NCBI GenBank assembly: GCA_946407465.1
Contig: CAMJOD010000003.1
Span: 1-38,804 of the forward strand
From: an uncultured Clostridia bacterium
GTDB lineage: Bacteria > Bacillota > Clostridia > Oscillospirales > Acutalibacteraceae
DNA length: 38,804 bases
Direction: 5' to 3'
The translations under genes were made by a program, and so were the position numbers. Below, in pieces: positions 23,571-31,321 of this stretch (positions within the stretch are counted from its first letter, which is position 1; each line of letters starts with the position of its first letter). The notes under the pieces were generated by a model. It ran no database searches and was not told the origin of the DNA. It saw nothing but the letters and a program-made list of their open reading frames with translations.

Positions 23571-24410
23571 TCATGAATGGTAGACAAAACGGATATCAAG
23601 GTCAACGTTGCCCTCGATTCCGTCGATAACGCCGGTGTTCGCGTATTGCCACATATTAATAGTATAGGGGAATACGGGCGCGGCAGAATACTCGGTGTAC
23701 CAGATTTCGCAGTCGCCGAGCTGCTCCATATCGTACTTGGCGGTCATCTCGGCGTCGCCGGCGTAGAGCATGGGCGTCCAGCCGTAGCTTTTTATCTCGT
23801 CACAGAAGGCGCGTGCGCAGGCGGTTGTCTGCGCCACGGTCATACCGGCGGTGCGCGCTTCGTCGTCTTTAATGAACTCCCAGTCGTAGGCGACGGGATA
23901 GTCGGGCGTCAAATCGCCGAGGAGCTGCTTGCAGTAGGCTGCCTCCTCACGCGCCTCCTCGGGTGTTGTCGCCTGCGAGAAAAAGTAGCCGCCGGTCTTG
24001 ATGCCGGCTGCCTGTGCGCCCTGTATATATTCGACCGCGCGGTCGTCGGCATAGAGCGCGCCCTCGGTGCCGTAGCCTCTGCCGCCGAGCCGCACCATGG
24101 CAAAGCTCACGCCTGCTTCTTTGACCTTGCTCCAATCCGCGTCGCCGCTGTAGGACGAGAGGTCGATACCGTTTTTGGCGGTGACGGCTTCGGTTTCCTT
24201 ATAATATAGAAACATACCGTCGGCGGTGAAGTCCTCCGGCTGAAAGCGAACGGCAGGCGCTGCGGCTGCGGCGGCAGTGGCGGCTTCGGTTGCCGGAGCT
24301 GCTTCAGTGGCAGCGGTTGTTTCGGGTTGACTGCTGTGCGTTGGCTGACCGCAGGCGGCAAGCACTGCGGCGGAAAAAACAGCGCAGAAAAAAATTGTCC
24401 TATTTTTCAC
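23571..24410 (-). CDS. GH25-family lysozyme-like lipoprotein
   Basis: 279 aa from GTG 24410 (AGGAG about 8 nt upstream); the ORF-track start adds 14 residues that run into the promoter region. The N-terminus is a lipoprotein signal ending in VLAAC, followed by a Thr/Glu/Ala linker. The catalytic domain starts with NGIDLSSYSGDADW (Asp of the GH25 site) and continues through VRLGGRGYG, YPVAYDWEF (Asp and Glu) and a C-terminal INMWQYANTG and VDLDI. It should cut the muramyl-GlcNAc bond of peptidoglycan from the outer membrane face. Same strand as the M23 gene but with its own promoter; the 200-nt gap between has only AT-rich DNA and an ATACGA-A-TCGTAT palindrome (23513-23525). Confidence 0.92.
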   Translation of the reverse strand: MKNRTIFFCAVFSAAVLAACGQPTHSSQPETTAATEAAPATEAATAAAAAAPAVRFQPEDFTADGMFLYYKETEAVTAKNGIDLSSYSGDADWSKVKEAGVSFAMVRLGGRGYGTEGALYADDRAVEYIQGAQAAGIKTGGYFFSQATTPEEAREEAAYCKQLLGDLTPDYPVAYDWEFIKDDEARTAGMTVAQTTACARAFCDEIKSYGWTPMLYAGDAEMTAKYDMEQLGDCEIWYTEYSAAPVFPYTINMWQYANTGVIDGIEGNVDLDIRFVYHS

Positions 24411-24442
24411 GGCATTCACTCCTAAGTTTTGGTTTCTTTTAC

Positions 24443-24471
24443 AGCATAGCATAAAATTAAATTTCTGTAAA
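24443..24471 (-). promoter_or_regulatory. Promoter of the GH25 gene
   Basis: Minus strand TTTACA (24471-24466) and TATGCT (24448-24443), spacing 17; TATGCT is repeated in tandem. Confidence 0.55.
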
Positions 24472-24493
24472 CAAGGAATTTTTTAAAATGCTA

Positions 24494-24522
24494 TTGAAAT
24501 CAACGGATAATTTTAGTATAAT
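24494..24522 (+). promoter_or_regulatory. Promoter of the duplicated-motif gene
   Basis: TTGAAA (24494-24499) and TATAAT (24517-24522), spacing 17, ~30 nt before the start codon; divergent from the GH25 promoter. Confidence 0.8.
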
Positions 24523-24553
24523 ATGGGAATGGAAACTAGATTGAGGTGATTGG

Positions 24554-25054
24554 GTGAATAACGCGTATCGTTCGGGTTACAGAAAGAAAAAAATTCCGGA
24601 TTTGCTCCGTGCAATTGACGATTGTACCTCGCTGAGCCAGCTGTTTGCACTCATTCAACATGAACAGATAGAGATTTGGATGCATGCCCAGTCGGGCGCT
24701 TCCAACCTGACGCCGCGCAAGCTGAGCGCCAAGGAGGTTATCGAGCAAAACGACTTGCCGCTGGACAGGCTCAAGGCTGAGGTCAAGCGCTCTGTTTGCG
24801 GCAGCTATGTTCCGGCTAACCTGACGGAGGCGGACAGCGAGTTGATTCAGGCGATTATCGACACCAAAACGCTGAGCGAGCTGTTTTCGCTGATTCAGCG
24901 CGAGCATATTCTGATTCCCATGCACGCCCAGTCGGGCGCGTCCAACCTCACTCCAAAAAAGCTGGAGCCGAGGGTGCAGGCGGACACCGGCGAATCGCCG
25001 TTTGACCGCTTTAAGGCGGAGGTTGTCCGCTCACTGACAAACCGCGGCGAATAG
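24554..25054 (+). CDS. Unrecognised protein with two copies of an MHAQSGASNLTP module
   Basis: 166 aa from GTG 24554 with GAGGTGAT upstream. It has two ~65-residue units. Each contains LSxLFxLIQxE (unit 1 near residue 27, unit 2 near 107), then the identical motif MHAQSGASNLTP (residues 43-54 and 123-134) with xKL behind it, then DRxKAEVxRS (71-80 and 151-160). The motif is identical in protein while several third codon positions differ, so it is under selection. No signal peptide or membrane segment; probably cytosolic. The Gln-Ser-Gly-Ala-Ser-Asn core could be a ligand loop, but no function can be assigned. Strong promoter, and a GCCGGAT/ATCCGGC hairpin (25081-25102) after it. Confidence 0.87.
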   Translation: MNNAYRSGYRKKKIPDLLRAIDDCTSLSQLFALIQHEQIEIWMHAQSGASNLTPRKLSAKEVIEQNDLPLDRLKAEVKRSVCGSYVPANLTEADSELIQAIIDTKTLSELFSLIQREHILIPMHAQSGASNLTPKKLEPRVQADTGESPFDRFKAEVVRSLTNRGE

Positions 25055-25141
25055 CGCGCCGCGACAAATGCTGTTGTTTTGCCGGATATATCACGATCCG
25101 GCTGCGTTATATACGCAATATAAAAAAAGGAGAGGTTATTG

Positions 25142-26575
25142 ATGAAAAGAACAAAGCGTCTGACGGCTGTGCTGCTGTCGGTGCTGACGGCGTTTTCGGC
25201 ATTCACCATGCTGGGCGTGTCCGCCGCGCAAACAGATGAGTCTGTTGCGGCACAAGCGGATGAGCAGTCTGTTGCCGCGCAGGCAGATGTGCAGCCTGTT
25301 GCCGCAACCGAAGCGACAGAGTCAAATGTCGGCACCGGAGCCTCCGACGAAATCGGACAGGTCACCGGTCTGACCAAAAACACCACCAACGTCAACAACA
25401 TTAATCTGATTTGGAACAAGGTGAGCGGCGCCAACGGCTACGTTATTTATGGCTGCAACGCCGACAGTGACACCGAATTTACCAAGCTTGCCGAGGTGAC
25501 AACCAACACCTACAACCACACCGGTCTGGTGCAGGGCAGCCCCTATCACTACAAAGTCGCCGCCTACAAAATCGTAAACGGCGAAAAGGTCGAGGGTGAG
25601 CCGACGCTCTACAAAACCGCGACCCAGCCTTCCAAGGTGACCGGTCTCGGCCGTGTGCGCAGCTCCGACACCATTGAGATTTCATGGAACCGCAACGAAA
25701 AGGCGACCGGCTACAAGGTGTTCCGTGCCAGCGCCGCGACCAACAACCAGTATGAGCTGGTCAAGCTGATTGACAGCGGCACTGTGACCCGTTATATCGA
25801 CACCAACATCAGCGACGGCGGCATCTACACCTACAAGGTAGTGGCATTCCGCGTCAACTACACCTCTTGTTGGTATCATTCTCCCGGCTCGGTTCTCACC
25901 TGCATGAGCGGTCTGTGCGCACCGAACTTCAATTTCAGCACCCAGCTCTACAGAGTCAGCCTGAACTGGAAGAAGAACAAATACGCGACCCGCTACGACA
26001 TCTATTATTCCACCGACAAAAACGCCGTCAAATACACGCCCGCAGGCAGCACCACCGGCAACTCCTTTGTGACCAACACGCGCTTTGCCAACGGCGCACG
26101 TCTGTATTTCCGCGTTTATCCCATCTATAAAAAGAACGGCGTGACCATCACCGGCACCGCGCACACCAAGCTCGTCACCATTTCCAACAAGATTTACGGC
26201 GTGGCGGCGCCCACCACCTATGTGGAGATTGACATTGCGCAGCAGCGCATGTGGCTTGTCAAGAACGGCAAGGTCATTGTGGACACACCTGTTGTCACCG
26301 GCACCAAGGGCTACAACGACACGCCCAAGGGCTACTACACCATGTATTCACGCGCCATGGACACCGTTCTCTACGGCGTCGACTATGCTTCTCCGGTCGA
26401 TTACTGGATGGGCTTCAAGGGCGGCTACGGTATCCACGACGCCAGCTGGCGCTCTTCCTACGGCGGCAACATCTATACCTACAACGGCTCTCACGGCTGT
26501 GTCAACACACCCTACAACGCCGTCAAGACCATCTACAACAACACCGCTTACGGCACACCCGTTATCCTTTATTAA
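25142..26575 (+). CDS. Secreted L,D-transpeptidase (YkuD) with Fn3-like repeats
   Basis: 477 aa from ATG 25142, with AAGGAGAGG 6 nt upstream. Signal peptide (MKRTKRLTAVLL...VSAAQ), then a short Ala/Gln/Asp repeat (SVAAQADEQ, SVAAQADVQ), then three fibronectin-III-like units, each with a W-N-K/R strand (INLIWNKV, IEISWNRN, VSLNWKKN), spanning ~60-340. The C-terminal ~125 residues are a YkuD domain: VEIDIAQQRMWLVKNGKV, TPKGYYTMYSR, YGIHDASWR, and the catalytic SHGCVNTP. It should form 3-3 cross-links in peptidoglycan or attach proteins. The Fn3 part may bind wall or carbohydrate. Own terminator; promoter unclear. Confidence 0.93.
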   Translation: MKRTKRLTAVLLSVLTAFSAFTMLGVSAAQTDESVAAQADEQSVAAQADVQPVAATEATESNVGTGASDEIGQVTGLTKNTTNVNNINLIWNKVSGANGYVIYGCNADSDTEFTKLAEVTTNTYNHTGLVQGSPYHYKVAAYKIVNGEKVEGEPTLYKTATQPSKVTGLGRVRSSDTIEISWNRNEKATGYKVFRASAATNNQYELVKLIDSGTVTRYIDTNISDGGIYTYKVVAFRVNYTSCWYHSPGSVLTCMSGLCAPNFNFSTQLYRVSLNWKKNKYATRYDIYYSTDKNAVKYTPAGSTTGNSFVTNTRFANGARLYFRVYPIYKKNGVTITGTAHTKLVTISNKIYGVAAPTTYVEIDIAQQRMWLVKNGKVIVDTPVVTGTKGYNDTPKGYYTMYSRAMDTVLYGVDYASPVDYWMGFKGGYGIHDASWRSSYGGNIYTYNGSHGCVNTPYNAVKTIYNNTAYGTPVILY

Positions 26576-26587
26576 TACATAATGCCA

Positions 26588-26621
26588 AACGGCAGTCCTT
26601 TTTCGGGGCTGCCGTTTTTTT
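26588..26621 (+). terminator. Terminator of the L,D-transpeptidase gene
   Basis: AACGGCAGTCC and GGGCTGCCGTT pair (one wobble) and seven T follow. Confidence 0.92.
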
Positions 26622-26757
26622 AGAGTGGAGAGTTGAGAGTGGAGAGTTGAGTGAAGGGTCGCTTCGCTCCGATTTATAGTGCTGTGTGCGCCGAAACGCT
26701 GCCATTGATTGCGGCTTGCAGTTACGCAAGCAGATTATGAATTACGAATTAGTCAGG
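26622..26757. repeat. Intergenic repeat, copy 2, plus AATTACGAATTAG unit
   Basis: AGAGTGGAGAGTTGAGAGTGGAGAGTTGAG then AAGGGTCGCTTCGCTCCGA, a near-copy of 18516-18572, then 60 nt of unrelated DNA and ATTATGAATTACGAATTAG. The last bases overlap the end of the xre gene. Confidence 0.7.
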
Positions 26758-27401
26758 TTGCTTTTTACGTTTCTTTCCGCGAACTGAATGAGGTTAAACA
26801 GCGAGGAGGCGCCTTTTTCAAAGTAGCCGGAGAGCAGGTCGGGCGATAGGGAGAGAGAGAGCTGCTCCTGCTCCAGCACCGCGGCGGCGTGTTCTGTCTC
26901 GAGAAGCATGGAGGCGGCTGTCTGGTGCGCAAAGCGGCTGCCGTCGAGTGTAAAGAGGTTGGTCGGATTGTTGGCGTCGGCACCGTAAATCATGCGAAAC
27001 GCCATGTATTCGGCGCACATCAAATAATTGCTGACGGTGTTTGTCAGGCGCTTGCTGCCCATCTGTGTCAGCAGGTCGTAGATAATCGTGGTGGTGTTTG
27101 TCAGCAGACGGCGGTTGATCTGGTTCACCATGTTGCCCTTCAAATGGCGAAATTCGTCGCTGTCGGGCAGGTCGCTGACCGACGACGGCACGCGCTGCAC
27201 GGTTCGTCCGAGCAGATAATCCGTGCTCACCTCATAGTATTCCGCCGCCTTTACCAAAAAATCAAGTCCGCATTCGCGCACACCCTTTTCATAATGGGAC
27301 AGCACTGCCTGCGAAATCTCCAAATCCGCTGCCGCCTGCTTTTGTGTAATACCGCGTTCCTTGCGCAAAAAAGTGATGATTCTCGGAAAATCCTTATTCA
27401 A
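26742..27401 (-). CDS. XRE-family transcriptional regulator with unknown C-terminal domain
   Basis: 219 aa, starting at TTG 27401 (AAGGGG ~12 nt upstream). Residues ~7-65 are a helix-turn-helix: ITFLRKERGITQKQAAADLEIS and AVLSHYEKGVRE (both helices read together), then a YYEVSTDYLLGR end typical of Cro/CI proteins. Residues 66-219 are helical, without motifs I recognise, and may sense a ligand or dimerise. The gene start overlaps the -35 of the divergent phosphatase promoter and a TTATAC-AAACA-GTATAA palindrome lies 67 bp upstream, so autoregulation and control of the divergent operon is a good hypothesis. The intergenic repeat overlaps its 3' end. Confidence 0.85.
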   Translation of the reverse strand: MNKDFPRIITFLRKERGITQKQAAADLEISQAVLSHYEKGVRECGLDFLVKAAEYYEVSTDYLLGRTVQRVPSSVSDLPDSDEFRHLKGNMVNQINRRLLTNTTTIIYDLLTQMGSKRLTNTVSNYLMCAEYMAFRMIYGADANNPTNLFTLDGSRFAHQTAASMLLETEHAAAVLEQEQLSLSLSPDLLSGYFEKGASSLFNLIQFAERNVKSNLTNS

Positions 27402-27405
27402 AGTC

Positions 27406-27435
27406 TTGACACCCCTTTTGAAATCGTTGTATAAT
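27406..27435 (+). promoter_or_regulatory. Promoter of the phosphatase-leuB group
   Basis: TTGACA (27406-27411) and TATAAT (27430-27435), spacing 18. The -35 is 4 bp from the start codon of the divergent xre gene. Confidence 0.8.
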
Positions 27436-27467
27436 AATATGGTTCTATGTTTGCGTATGGTTTATCC

Positions 27468-27484
27468 TTATACAAACAGTATAA
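27468..27484. promoter_or_regulatory. Candidate XRE operator palindrome
   Basis: TTATAC-AAACA-GTATAA, perfect 6-bp arms, between the divergent xre and phosphatase genes. Binding by the neighbour is inference. Confidence 0.55.
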
Positions 27485-27522
27485 CGCATTTTCTACAATT
27501 TGTAAATAGATTGGGAGATTTT

Positions 27523-28146
27523 ATGAAATCCTACGTCATTCACCTTATCCGCCACGGCGCCATAGACGAAACGCTCTCGGGCAAGTACATCGGCACCACC
27601 GATCCGCCCTTGTCCGACAAGGGTAAGCTGGCGCTCAAAAAGCTCGCTTTTACCCACGCCTATCCGCAGCCGCCGGTGGTGTTCTCCAGTCCGCTCAGGC
27701 GCTGCACCCAGACCTGCGCGGTGTTGTTTCCGGAGCGGAAGCCGCTGGTGATTGCCAATCTCAGCGAGTGCAATTTCGGCGAATGGGAGGGCAAGACTGC
27801 CGAGGAGCTGAAGGACAGTGAGGACTTTCAAAAATGGCTCGCTGGCGACAACAGCGTCAAGCCGCCGCGAGGCGAGAGCAACGCGGATTTTGTGCGCCGT
27901 GTCTGCAAGATTTTTGAGAGCATTGTGGAGGGACTGATGAAAACCGGTTCCACCGAATGTGCCGTTGTGACCCACGGCGGCGTGATTATGACGCTGCTTG
28001 CCGTCTACGGACTGCCGCAGGCAAAGCCCTTTGAGTGGGCGATGGAAAACGGCTGCGGCTATTCGGTGCGCGTGACGCCCATGCTGTGGCAGCGCGGCAA
28101 GGTGACGGAGGTATTCAGCCGCGTTCCGTCCGCAAAAGAAGAATAA
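27523..28146 (+). CDS. Histidine phosphatase family protein (phosphoglycerate-mutase-like)
   Basis: 207 aa from ATG 27523 (GGGAG 5 nt upstream); the ORF-track start at 27361 extends through the promoter and is rejected. [10 protein letters not shown] holds the phosphorylated His, [11 protein letters not shown] the phosphate-binding Arg, [10 protein letters not shown] the Glu, and [12 protein letters not shown] the second His. The family covers CobC-like alpha-ribazole phosphatases and broad-specificity GpmB-type phosphatases; gpmI already supplies mutase activity here, so a phosphatase role is likelier. No cobalamin genes are near. It is 50 nt upstream of leuB, with no terminator between. Confidence 0.9.
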   Translation: MKSYVIHLIRHGAIDETLSGKYIGTTDPPLSDKGKLALKKLAFTHAYPQPPVVFSSPLRRCTQTCAVLFPERKPLVIANLSECNFGEWEGKTAEELKDSEDFQKWLAGDNSVKPPRGESNADFVRRVCKIFESIVEGLMKTGSTECAVVTHGGVIMTLLAVYGLPQAKPFEWAMENGCGYSVRVTPMLWQRGKVTEVFSRVPSAKEE

Positions 28147-28196
28147 ACGGCATTTTAAAAGTATTTAATAGTTTATATAGAAGGAGCTTTTTACTT

Positions 28197-29267
28197 ATGA
28201 ACAACTACAGAATTACCTTATTAAAGGGCGACGGCATCGGCCCCGAAATCGTCAATCAGGCTGTCAAGGTGCTCGACAAGGCGGCGGAAAAGTTTGATTT
28301 TACCGTCACCTATGACGAGGCGCTGCTCGGCGGCTGTGCAATCGACGCAACCGGCGTGCCGCTTCCCGAAGAAACCGTGGCAAAGTGCAAGGCTTCCGAC
28401 AGCGTGCTGCTCGGCGCGGTGGGCGGTCCCAAGTGGGACAACCAGCCCGGCAACAACCGTCCCGAGGCAGGTCTTTTGGGCATTCGCGGCGCACTGGGGT
28501 TGTTTGCCAACCTGCGTCCGTCCGTGATTTTCGGACCTCTCAAGAGCGCCTCTCCGATTAAAGACGACATCATCGGCGACAATATGGACATTATGATTGT
28601 GCGCGAGCTGACCGGCGGCATCTACTTCGGCGAGCGCGGCAGAAAAGAAGTGGGCGTTCAGCCTGCTGCCTGGGATACCGAGCAGTATACCGTTCCCGAA
28701 ATCGAGCGCATTGCGCGTGTGGCGTTTGACCTCGCCATGAAGCGTGACAAGCGCGTCACCAGCGTGGACAAGGCAAATGTGCTCGAATCCTCGCGCCTGT
28801 GGAGAGAAACCGTTATCCGCGTCAGCAAGGATTATCCCGAGGTGACGCTCAACCATATGTATGTGGACAACTGCGCCATGCAGCTGGTGCGCAATCCCAA
28901 GCAGTTTGACGTCATAGTGACCTCCAACATCTTCGGCGACATTCTCAGCGACGAGGCGTCGATGATTGCCGGCTCCATCGGCATGCTCGCCTCGGCGAGC
29001 CTTTCCGGCGGCAAGCTGGGTTTGTATGAGCCGATTCACGGCTCTGCTCCCGACATTGCCGGTCAGAATATTGCCAATCCGCTGGCGACCATTCTGTCTG
29101 TTGCCATGATGCTGCGCTATTCTCTCGGACAGAGCGAGGCAGCGGAGGCGATTGAGGCAGCCGTTTCGGAGGTGCTCAAAACCAACCGCACGCCCGATAT
29201 TTATGAAGAGGGCATGACCAAGGTCACCTGCGAAGAAATGGGCGACCTCGTCTGCGCACAGCTTTAA
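28197..29267 (+). CDS. leuB: 3-isopropylmalate dehydrogenase
   Basis: 356 aa from ATG 28197 (AAGGAG about 10 nt upstream). It oxidises and decarboxylates 3-isopropylmalate to 2-oxoisocaproate in leucine synthesis. [12 protein letters not shown] is the N-terminal NAD-fold start, [11 protein letters not shown] and [10 protein letters not shown] binding loops, [12 protein letters not shown] the substrate loop, [14 protein letters not shown] the catalytic Lys-Asp region, [26 protein letters not shown] the metal Asp region (in parts), and [13 protein letters not shown] the NAD loop that prefers NAD. leuA, leuC and leuD are not in the window, so it is separated from the usual cluster. No T-box leader is visible. 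Confidence 0.95.
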   Translation: MNNYRITLLKGDGIGPEIVNQAVKVLDKAAEKFDFTVTYDEALLGGCAIDATGVPLPEETVAKCKASDSVLLGAVGGPKWDNQPGNNRPEAGLLGIRGALGLFANLRPSVIFGPLKSASPIKDDIIGDNMDIMIVRELTGGIYFGERGRKEVGVQPAAWDTEQYTVPEIERIARVAFDLAMKRDKRVTSVDKANVLESSRLWRETVIRVSKDYPEVTLNHMYVDNCAMQLVRNPKQFDVIVTSNIFGDILSDEASMIAGSIGMLASASLSGGKLGLYEPIHGSAPDIAGQNIANPLATILSVAMMLRYSLGQSEAAEAIEAAVSEVLKTNRTPDIYEEGMTKVTCEEMGDLVCAQL

Positions 29268-29275
29268 GGTGATGT

Positions 29276-29995
29276 ATGGAGCTGTATGACATGCACTCGC
29301 ACATTCTGCCTGCCTTTGACGACGGCGCCAAGACGGTGGACGACAGTCTGGAGCTGATTGACCATCTGCGGAAGCAGGGTGTGAAAAATATCTGTCTCAC
29401 ACCGCATTTTTATACCAACGAACTGAGCTACGACGATTATCTTGTCGAAAGGGAAGAGGCGTTTCGCGCGTTTGCGCCGCATATCCCAAAGGATATTCGC
29501 ATTGTGCTCGGCTGTGAGGTCTATGTGACCGATTATATGTTCAACAATTCGGATTTGTCCGGCATCACCTACGGCAAATCTCCGTATATTCTCACGGAGT
29601 TTCCGTATGGCTCGCGCTTTTCCGAAAAGACGATGCGGCGGTTTTATCAGCTGACGCAAAACTACAAGCTGATTCCCGTCATACCGCATGTGGAGCGATA
29701 CGATTACCTGATGAGTCATCCCGATATGATAGCCCAGCTCAAGGATTTGGGCGTGGTGATTCAGACCAATATCAGCAACTACACCAAGCAGTCGCCGTTT
29801 TTTCACAAGCGCAAGCTGCTCAAGCTCATTGACCGCGGACTGATTGATATTCTCGGCAGCGACACCCACTCCATGGACCACAACCGTCCGGACGTGTTTG
29901 CCGAGGCAATGAATACCATCAGCCAAAAATGCGGCGAAAAAGCCGTCGTCCGCATGATGGACAACGCCGCAAAAATCTTTAACAGCGCATTATAA
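29276..29995 (+). CDS. PHP-family tyrosine-protein phosphatase (CpsB/YwqE-like)
   Basis: 239 aa; ATG 29276 is 8 nt after the leuB stop, with AAGGTGA overlapping that stop, so translation is coupled. DMHSHILPAFDDGAKT is the first metal motif of the PHP phosphoesterases, CLTPHFY the second, LGCEVYVTD the third, PVIPHVERY the fourth and GSDTHSMDHNRP the last, so all metal ligands are present. The CpsB/YwqE group dephosphorylates tyrosine kinases that control capsule or exopolysaccharide. No kinase or polysaccharide gene is next to it here, so its partner is elsewhere or it has another phospho-substrate. Confidence 0.9.
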   Translation: MELYDMHSHILPAFDDGAKTVDDSLELIDHLRKQGVKNICLTPHFYTNELSYDDYLVEREEAFRAFAPHIPKDIRIVLGCEVYVTDYMFNNSDLSGITYGKSPYILTEFPYGSRFSEKTMRRFYQLTQNYKLIPVIPHVERYDYLMSHPDMIAQLKDLGVVIQTNISNYTKQSPFFHKRKLLKLIDRGLIDILGSDTHSMDHNRPDVFAEAMNTISQKCGEKAVVRMMDNAAKIFNSAL

Positions 29996-29998
29996 AAC

Positions 29999-30029
29999 AA
30001 TCCCGTGCAGTCAGCCTGCACGGGATTTT
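29999..30029. terminator. Bidirectional terminator between the PHP phosphatase and serpin genes
   Basis: AATCCCGTGCAG and CTGCACGGGATT, perfect 12-bp stem followed by TTT on the plus side and TTGTTTT on the minus side; both flanking genes converge on it. Confidence 0.9.
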
Positions 30030-30055
30030 AACTATCACAAATAACGAATTATGAA

Positions 30056-31321
30056 TTATGAGTTTACAACCGTTCCTGCCAGCACCGGCAAATTGCTCTC
30101 GTTGTCGAGCAGCATAAAGACGAACGGGCGGTCAACAGTCAGCTCAGCCGGTTCTGTCTGCGCGGCAGCGGCGGCTGTCTGTGTGTTGATGCCGTTGCGG
30201 TCGAGCGAAAAATCGGGCGCAAGCTCATACAGCTCTCCTGCTTTGACCGACTGCGAATAGCTCAGCGCCGAAAAGGAGGCGTCGCTGCCAAACAGGGTAT
30301 AAAGCCCGCATTTGGTCAGGGTGCCCGAAAGCGGCTGCGCTTGTTTGTCAGCTTTGACGGAAAAGGCAGGCAGTGCCGCTGTCGCCTGTTTGGTGACGTC
30401 CATGCTGTCGAGCAGCCGGTTCAGCTCGGTGGCGTCAAGGCGGCTGACATAATCGTCAAAGGCGTTGGCGTCCTTTGGTAGAATGACAAGCAGCTTGAGC
30501 GGATTTTTGGCGGTGAATTTCAGCACGGCGTCCGCGCGGTCGCTGTGCAGCAGCTTGGCGGACGAGGTAAAATAGTCCGCGGTCTGTGCGCCGTTTGTGC
30601 CGTTGAAGGTGCCCTTGACGTTTTCGGCGGCGGCTTCCACCCAGCCGTCGTTCAGCACGAGAGCCGACACCGCGTTGACGGTGCTTCCTTCGGGAAAAAC
30701 AATGCCGCTGTCGGAGGTGTAGGCGCTGAGCGCACTGTTGAGCTTGTCGGCAGCGTGCTCACCCTTGTAGTCATAGCGAAACACATCATAGCCGTAAAAA
30801 TCTTTTTCCGCCTGCAAAAACGAGGTTTTGACGTCAGCGCTCTTGTCGATGCACAACGCGCCGCCAAAGGTGAGCTGTTCGGCAGGCGCTTCCTTTTGTC
30901 CGGTGCGGCTAACCGACTCCAGACGGCTCTTAAGGTAGGAGGAGCAGGCGTTCACATCGTCTAAGCCGAGCGTGCCGGTCAGCGCCAGCAGAATTTCCGA
31001 CCGTGTGTCGCCGGAGGCGCCGTTGGCGAGCGCGCCGAGCTGCAGGGCTGCGGAGACGGGCGAAAACACAAAGCTTTCTTTGGCGTCCTGACTGCGCTGC
31101 CGCAGCTGACGGAGCGAAAAATCCAGCATGCCGCTGATATAGTCCTTGTAGGAGGACGGCGGCTCCTGCGCGCCGTCGGCGTAGTTGTAGGTCAGCGCGG
31201 TGTCCTTGCTGCGCGTGACGGTGCCTGTCAGCTTTTCCTCATCGGAAAACTGCTTGGAATTGCCGCAGGCGCAGAGCACCATGAGCAATGCGGTCGCCGC
31301 CGCCGTTATGCGCCGTTTCAT
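30056..31321 (-). CDS. Serpin-family lipoprotein
   Basis: 421 aa. The N-terminus (MKRRITAAATALLMVLCAC) is a lipoprotein signal, so the protein is tethered outside. The serpin fold shows FVFSPVSAALQLGALANGASGDT (helix B/C region, in parts) near residue 86, LVLNDGWVEAA where LVNAIYFKGxW is usual, and the C-terminal RPFVFMLLDNESNLPVLAGTVVNS (read as two strands). The reactive-centre loop is NGINTQTAAAAAQTEPAELTV, with an Ala-rich hinge but a few residues shorter than alpha-1-antitrypsin's, so P1 cannot be fixed. Bacterial gut serpins can inhibit host or microbial serine proteases; a non-inhibitory role remains possible. Its ATG overlaps the glycosyltransferase stop (ATGA), so the two are translated together. 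Confidence 0.9.
   Translation of the reverse strand: MKRRITAAATALLMVLCACGNSKQFSDEEKLTGTVTRSKDTALTYNYADGAQEPPSSYKDYISGMLDFSLRQLRQRSQDAKESFVFSPVSAALQLGALANGASGDTRSEILLALTGTLGLDDVNACSSYLKSRLESVSRTGQKEAPAEQLTFGGALCIDKSADVKTSFLQAEKDFYGYDVFRYDYKGEHAADKLNSALSAYTSDSGIVFPEGSTVNAVSALVLNDGWVEAAAENVKGTFNGTNGAQTADYFTSSAKLLHSDRADAVLKFTAKNPLKLLVILPKDANAFDDYVSRLDATELNRLLDSMDVTKQATAALPAFSVKADKQAQPLSGTLTKCGLYTLFGSDASFSALSYSQSVKAGELYELAPDFSLDRNGINTQTAAAAAQTEPAELTVDRPFVFMLLDNESNLPVLAGTVVNS

Noticed and set aside
27361-27522. N-terminal extension of the histidine phosphatase
   Set aside because: It would be read from inside the divergent xre gene through the TTGACA/TATAAT promoter; ATG 27523 has GGGAG and the fold begins right there.
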